Below, piece after piece: positions 4,231-6,498 of a DNA stretch of 6,498 nucleotides. The position numbers were made by a program, and so were the translations under genes. The notes beneath the pieces are model-generated. The model saw only the letters and a program-made list of their open reading frames with translations, had not been told where the DNA came from and made no database searches. Each line of letters starts with the position of its first letter. Position 1 is the stretch's first letter. The DNA comes from Nitrospirota bacterium (GTDB lineage: Bacteria; Nitrospirota; Thermodesulfovibrionia; Thermodesulfovibrionales; JdFR-86). The stretch is from NCBI GenBank assembly GCA_030667205.1, contig DAOUWH010000092.1, forward strand, positions 1 through 6,498, written 5' to 3'.

Positions 4231-6321
4231 ATGGTGATGTCCATGGTGCCTTATATAACTCTCGGATTTGTCTCGCTTCTTCTGCAGCTTACGGTCTTGC
4301 GGGAACTGCTTACGGTATTCTCCGGCAATGAGCTCGACATAGGCATAACGCTCTCGCTGTGGCTTGTATCCGTGGGGACGGGGAGTTTTACGGGCTCGAG
4401 GCTCAGGCTGCGCAATGCGTTTGCGTTTTCGTTTTTGCTGGTGGCGCTTCTGGCGGAGCCCACCGTATACGGCATCAGGTTCATAAGGCCGCTCCTCGGG
4501 CTTGGCTACGGCGAGGCCGCATCTCTTGGTGGCACCTTTATAGGCACCGCGCTGGTGCTCTTTCCGCTGTGTTTTTCGCTTGGGCTTCAGTTTCCGCTTG
4601 CAGTTTCTTTTAAGGGAGGCAAAAACCCGGCCGCGGCGGTCTACGGGCTTGAGGCCGCGGGGGCCTTTGCCGGAGGGGTGCTGTTTACGTTTTTAATCTC
4701 CGGCAGGGTCGAGGCCGCCGGGCTTGCAGGGGCACTGAGCCTCGTATGCGTCCTCTTGGCGGTGCTTATATTAAGAAAGAAGGCCGTAATCGCTGCCTTT
4801 GTCATTCCATTTCTGGTACATGCCGGTGTCGGGCTTTTAAAACCTCCGATGCTTGAGGGCGGCGAGCTTCTGAAGAAGGTGCAATCGAGATACGGCGAGA
4901 TATGGGTCACGGCTCTTGGACAGCAGATGAGCCTCTACGGTTCGGGGCAGTATCTTTTTTCGTACCCCGACCACCAGAGCGAGGAGATGTCCGTGCATCT
5001 GCCCATGGCAATTTTAAAGCCCTCAGCGAAAAGGGTGCTCGCCCTCGGGGGCTCGCCCGCGGCCCTGAGGGAGTTTTTAAAATATCCTATTGAGAGGGTG
5101 GACTTCGTCGAGATAGACCCGGCGCTACTTGAGGCCTCCCTCGGCGTCCTCAACGAAGAGGACCGCCGCGCCCTGGAGGACGAAAGGGTCCGGATAGTGA
5201 TAGAGGACGGAAGGCGGTTTATTAAATCGCTGGGCCGGGCTGAATACGACATGCTTGTGATGAACCTGTCTCCGCCCTCAACGGCAAACCTCAACAGGTT
5301 TTACACTGTGGAGTTTTTCGAGGAGGCAAGGGCGGTGCTCAGGCCCGGCGGGGTCCTGGCACTGAGGCTTCCGTCCTCGGCGGGCTACGTGGGCCGGAGG
5401 ATGCAGCTTGCAAACGGCTCCATCTATAATTCGCTCAGGTCGGTGTTCCCGCACGTGGAGCTTACGACCGAGGAGTACGGGGGGCTCTTCGCATCCGACT
5501 CGCCTATTGCGATTAATCCGGAGGCCCTTATCAACGAGTTTAACCAGAGGGGGCTCGATTTAAAACATTTCCACTTTTACGTCCTCGCCGACGCATTCAT
5601 ACCGCTGAGGGCGGAGTTCCATAAAAAGAGGCTCGGGGCTGTTGACGCCCTGAATACGGACGTAAGGCCCTCGGCATACCTTTATAACCTCATGCTCTGG
5701 GCCGAGGTGCACGGCGGGGTCTTAAACGCGGTGCTTTCGTTTAAAGGCCTTACGATTGCACTGGTCGCGCTTGGGGTGTTTATCGCGGCGGCCCTTGGGG
5801 TTCTGAGGAGGAGGTCGCGCACTCTTTACTACTCCATGTTTACGACCGGCTATGCCGCAATGGCGCTTGTCCTGGCGATAGTCCTTGGCTATCAGGCCTC
5901 CTACGGCTATGTCTACGAGATGATGGGGCTCCTTGGCGCGGTATTCATGGTGGGGGTTGCTTTAGGCTCGTATGCCATGCGCGGGGGCGGCAGGGCGAGG
6001 CTCATGGGGCTTGAGGCGGCCACCGTAGCGTTTGCGCTTTTGGCGCCGGGACTTTTTAAGGCGGAGGTATTGTTTTATCTTTTGAGTTTCGCGGCAGGCG
6101 TGATAACGGGCTACCAGTTCGCCCTTGTAAACCGCCTGATGGGTCATGTCGAGACAGGGCCCGGGCGGCTCTATGCCTTAGACCTTGCGGGCTCTTTCCT
6201 TGGCGCGGTCTTATCTGCGATAATATTCATACCGATGGCGGGCATTCAGGGCTCTTTGCTGTTTCTGGCAGGGGTGAAATCAATCTCGCTGTTTGCGGTC
6301 TCACTCATAAAGAATGAATAG
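4231..6321 (+). CDS. Fused membrane transporter-like / spermidine synthase-like protein
   Basis: A protein of 696 residues in three parts. Residues about 5-205 hold roughly six membrane segments (such as 7-28, 39-58, 64-82, 100-125, 134-157, 163-181). Residues about 215-480 are a spermidine-synthase-like Rossmann domain: YGEIWVTALGQQMSLYGSG, RVLALGGSP (268-276), VDFVEIDPALLE (290-301) with the SAM-type acidic pair E294/D296, EDGRRF (325-330), and NRFYTVEFFEEARAVLRPGGVLALRLPS near 355-382. Residues about 505-692 hold a second group of about six membrane segments. True aminopropyltransferases have GGGDGG and an Asp-rich active-site loop; here these read GGSPAA and MNLSPP, so polyamine synthesis is doubtful. 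Substrate and reaction are unknown. The ATG at 4231 is the first in frame (4237 and 4243 are alternatives); the nearest Shine-Dalgarno, AGGGGG at 4210-4215, is rather far. The stop overlaps the next gene by 8 bp, implying a shared function. Confidence 0.85.
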   Translation: MVMSMVPYITLGFVSLLLQLTVLRELLTVFSGNELDIGITLSLWLVSVGTGSFTGSRLRLRNAFAFSFLLVALLAEPTVYGIRFIRPLLGLGYGEAASLGGTFIGTALVLFPLCFSLGLQFPLAVSFKGGKNPAAAVYGLEAAGAFAGGVLFTFLISGRVEAAGLAGALSLVCVLLAVLILRKKAVIAAFVIPFLVHAGVGLLKPPMLEGGELLKKVQSRYGEIWVTALGQQMSLYGSGQYLFSYPDHQSEEMSVHLPMAILKPSAKRVLALGGSPAALREFLKYPIERVDFVEIDPALLEASLGVLNEEDRRALEDERVRIVIEDGRRFIKSLGRAEYDMLVMNLSPPSTANLNRFYTVEFFEEARAVLRPGGVLALRLPSSAGYVGRRMQLANGSIYNSLRSVFPHVELTTEEYGGLFASDSPIAINPEALINEFNQRGLDLKHFHFYVLADAFIPLRAEFHKKRLGAVDALNTDVRPSAYLYNLMLWAEVHGGVLNAVLSFKGLTIALVALGVFIAAALGVLRRRSRTLYYSMFTTGYAAMALVLAIVLGYQASYGYVYEMMGLLGAVFMVGVALGSYAMRGGGRARLMGLEAATVAFALLAPGLFKAEVLFYLLSFAAGVITGYQFALVNRLMGHVETGPGRLYALDLAGSFLGAVLSAIIFIPMAGIQGSLLFLAGVKSISLFAVSLIKNE

Positions 6322-6498
6322 AATAAGAATCTTATTGCTGAGTATTTTCGTGCTCTCGGTACTTCTGGGGATAGGTTTGAAAATCCTTTACCCCGAAGAG
6401 AGGGTGGACGAGGCGCTCTATCTGGAGGAGGTGGCCCCCAAGGCTACCTTTGCCGCGAAGTCCGGGACACCTCCACATTACGGCTCTGCGCAGGGCAC
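6314..6498 (+). CDS. Membrane-anchored protein, N-terminus only (possibly FMN-binding)
   Basis: An ATG at 6314, overlapping the preceding gene by 8 bp in another frame, opens a frame that runs off the window after 61 codons. It begins MNRIRILLLSIFVLSVLLGI, a positively charged start followed by one hydrophobic segment (about 5-22) without a clear cleavage site. A charged stretch follows (YPEERVDEALYLEEVAPKA), then SGTPPHYGSAQG. A single N-terminal anchor followed by a pre-domain of this kind is seen in RnfG/NosR-type FMN-binding proteins, but the diagnostic part lies beyond the window, so the family is a guess. The gene has no Shine-Dalgarno of its own that I can see and is probably translated by coupling. 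Confidence 0.75.
   Translation, partial: MNRIRILLLSIFVLSVLLGIGLKILYPEERVDEALYLEEVAPKATFAAKSGTPPHYGSAQG

Overview
The window reads as an ordinary chromosomal segment of a Gram-negative, moderately GC-rich bacterium. A cleaved-signal-peptide lytic transglycosylase points to a periplasm. The two-CW Cys-rich protein, the 63-residue small protein and the fused membrane/spermidine-synthase-like protein next to a membrane-anchored partner suggest an anaerobic Desulfobacterota or Nitrospirota lineage. That placement is from memory of gene content and is not proven here. I see no mobile element, CRISPR array, prophage or clear sign of transfer.

Left part (1-1518, + strand): the last 26 codons of an unidentified gene overlap a secreted TPM-domain protein with a C-terminal membrane segment and glycine-rich tail. 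After 110 bp comes a LemA-family membrane protein. TPM and LemA genes are common neighbours. Middle (1525-3210, - strand): quinolinate synthase NadA, converging on lemA with 6 bp between the stop codons. It lies directly behind a small periplasmic lytic transglycosylase, whose stop codon abuts the NadA ATG (TAA|ATG).

The 114 bp between 3211 and 3324 form a compact divergent promoter region with a perfect TTGACA -35 box facing each way. To the left it drives transglycosylase-nadA, and its predicted start site falls on the ATG, implying a leaderless mRNA. To the right it drives a 63-residue protein of unknown function with an internal duplication. Next, on the minus strand, come tRNA-Ala(GGC) with its own promoter and a 102-residue two-CW Cys-rich protein.

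Right part (4231-6498, + strand): a 696-residue fusion of a membrane half, a degenerate spermidine-synthase-like domain and a second, visibly duplicated membrane half. It overlaps by 8 bp a membrane-anchored protein cut off by the window end. The pair looks translationally coupled.

Nothing here amounts to a clearly new system. The items most worth a second look are the leaderless transglycosylase transcript, the approximately 22-residue insertion in NadA, the two DUF4124-like modules flanking the transglycosylase domain, the duplicated microprotein, and the fusion protein whose aminopropyltransferase signature residues are replaced.
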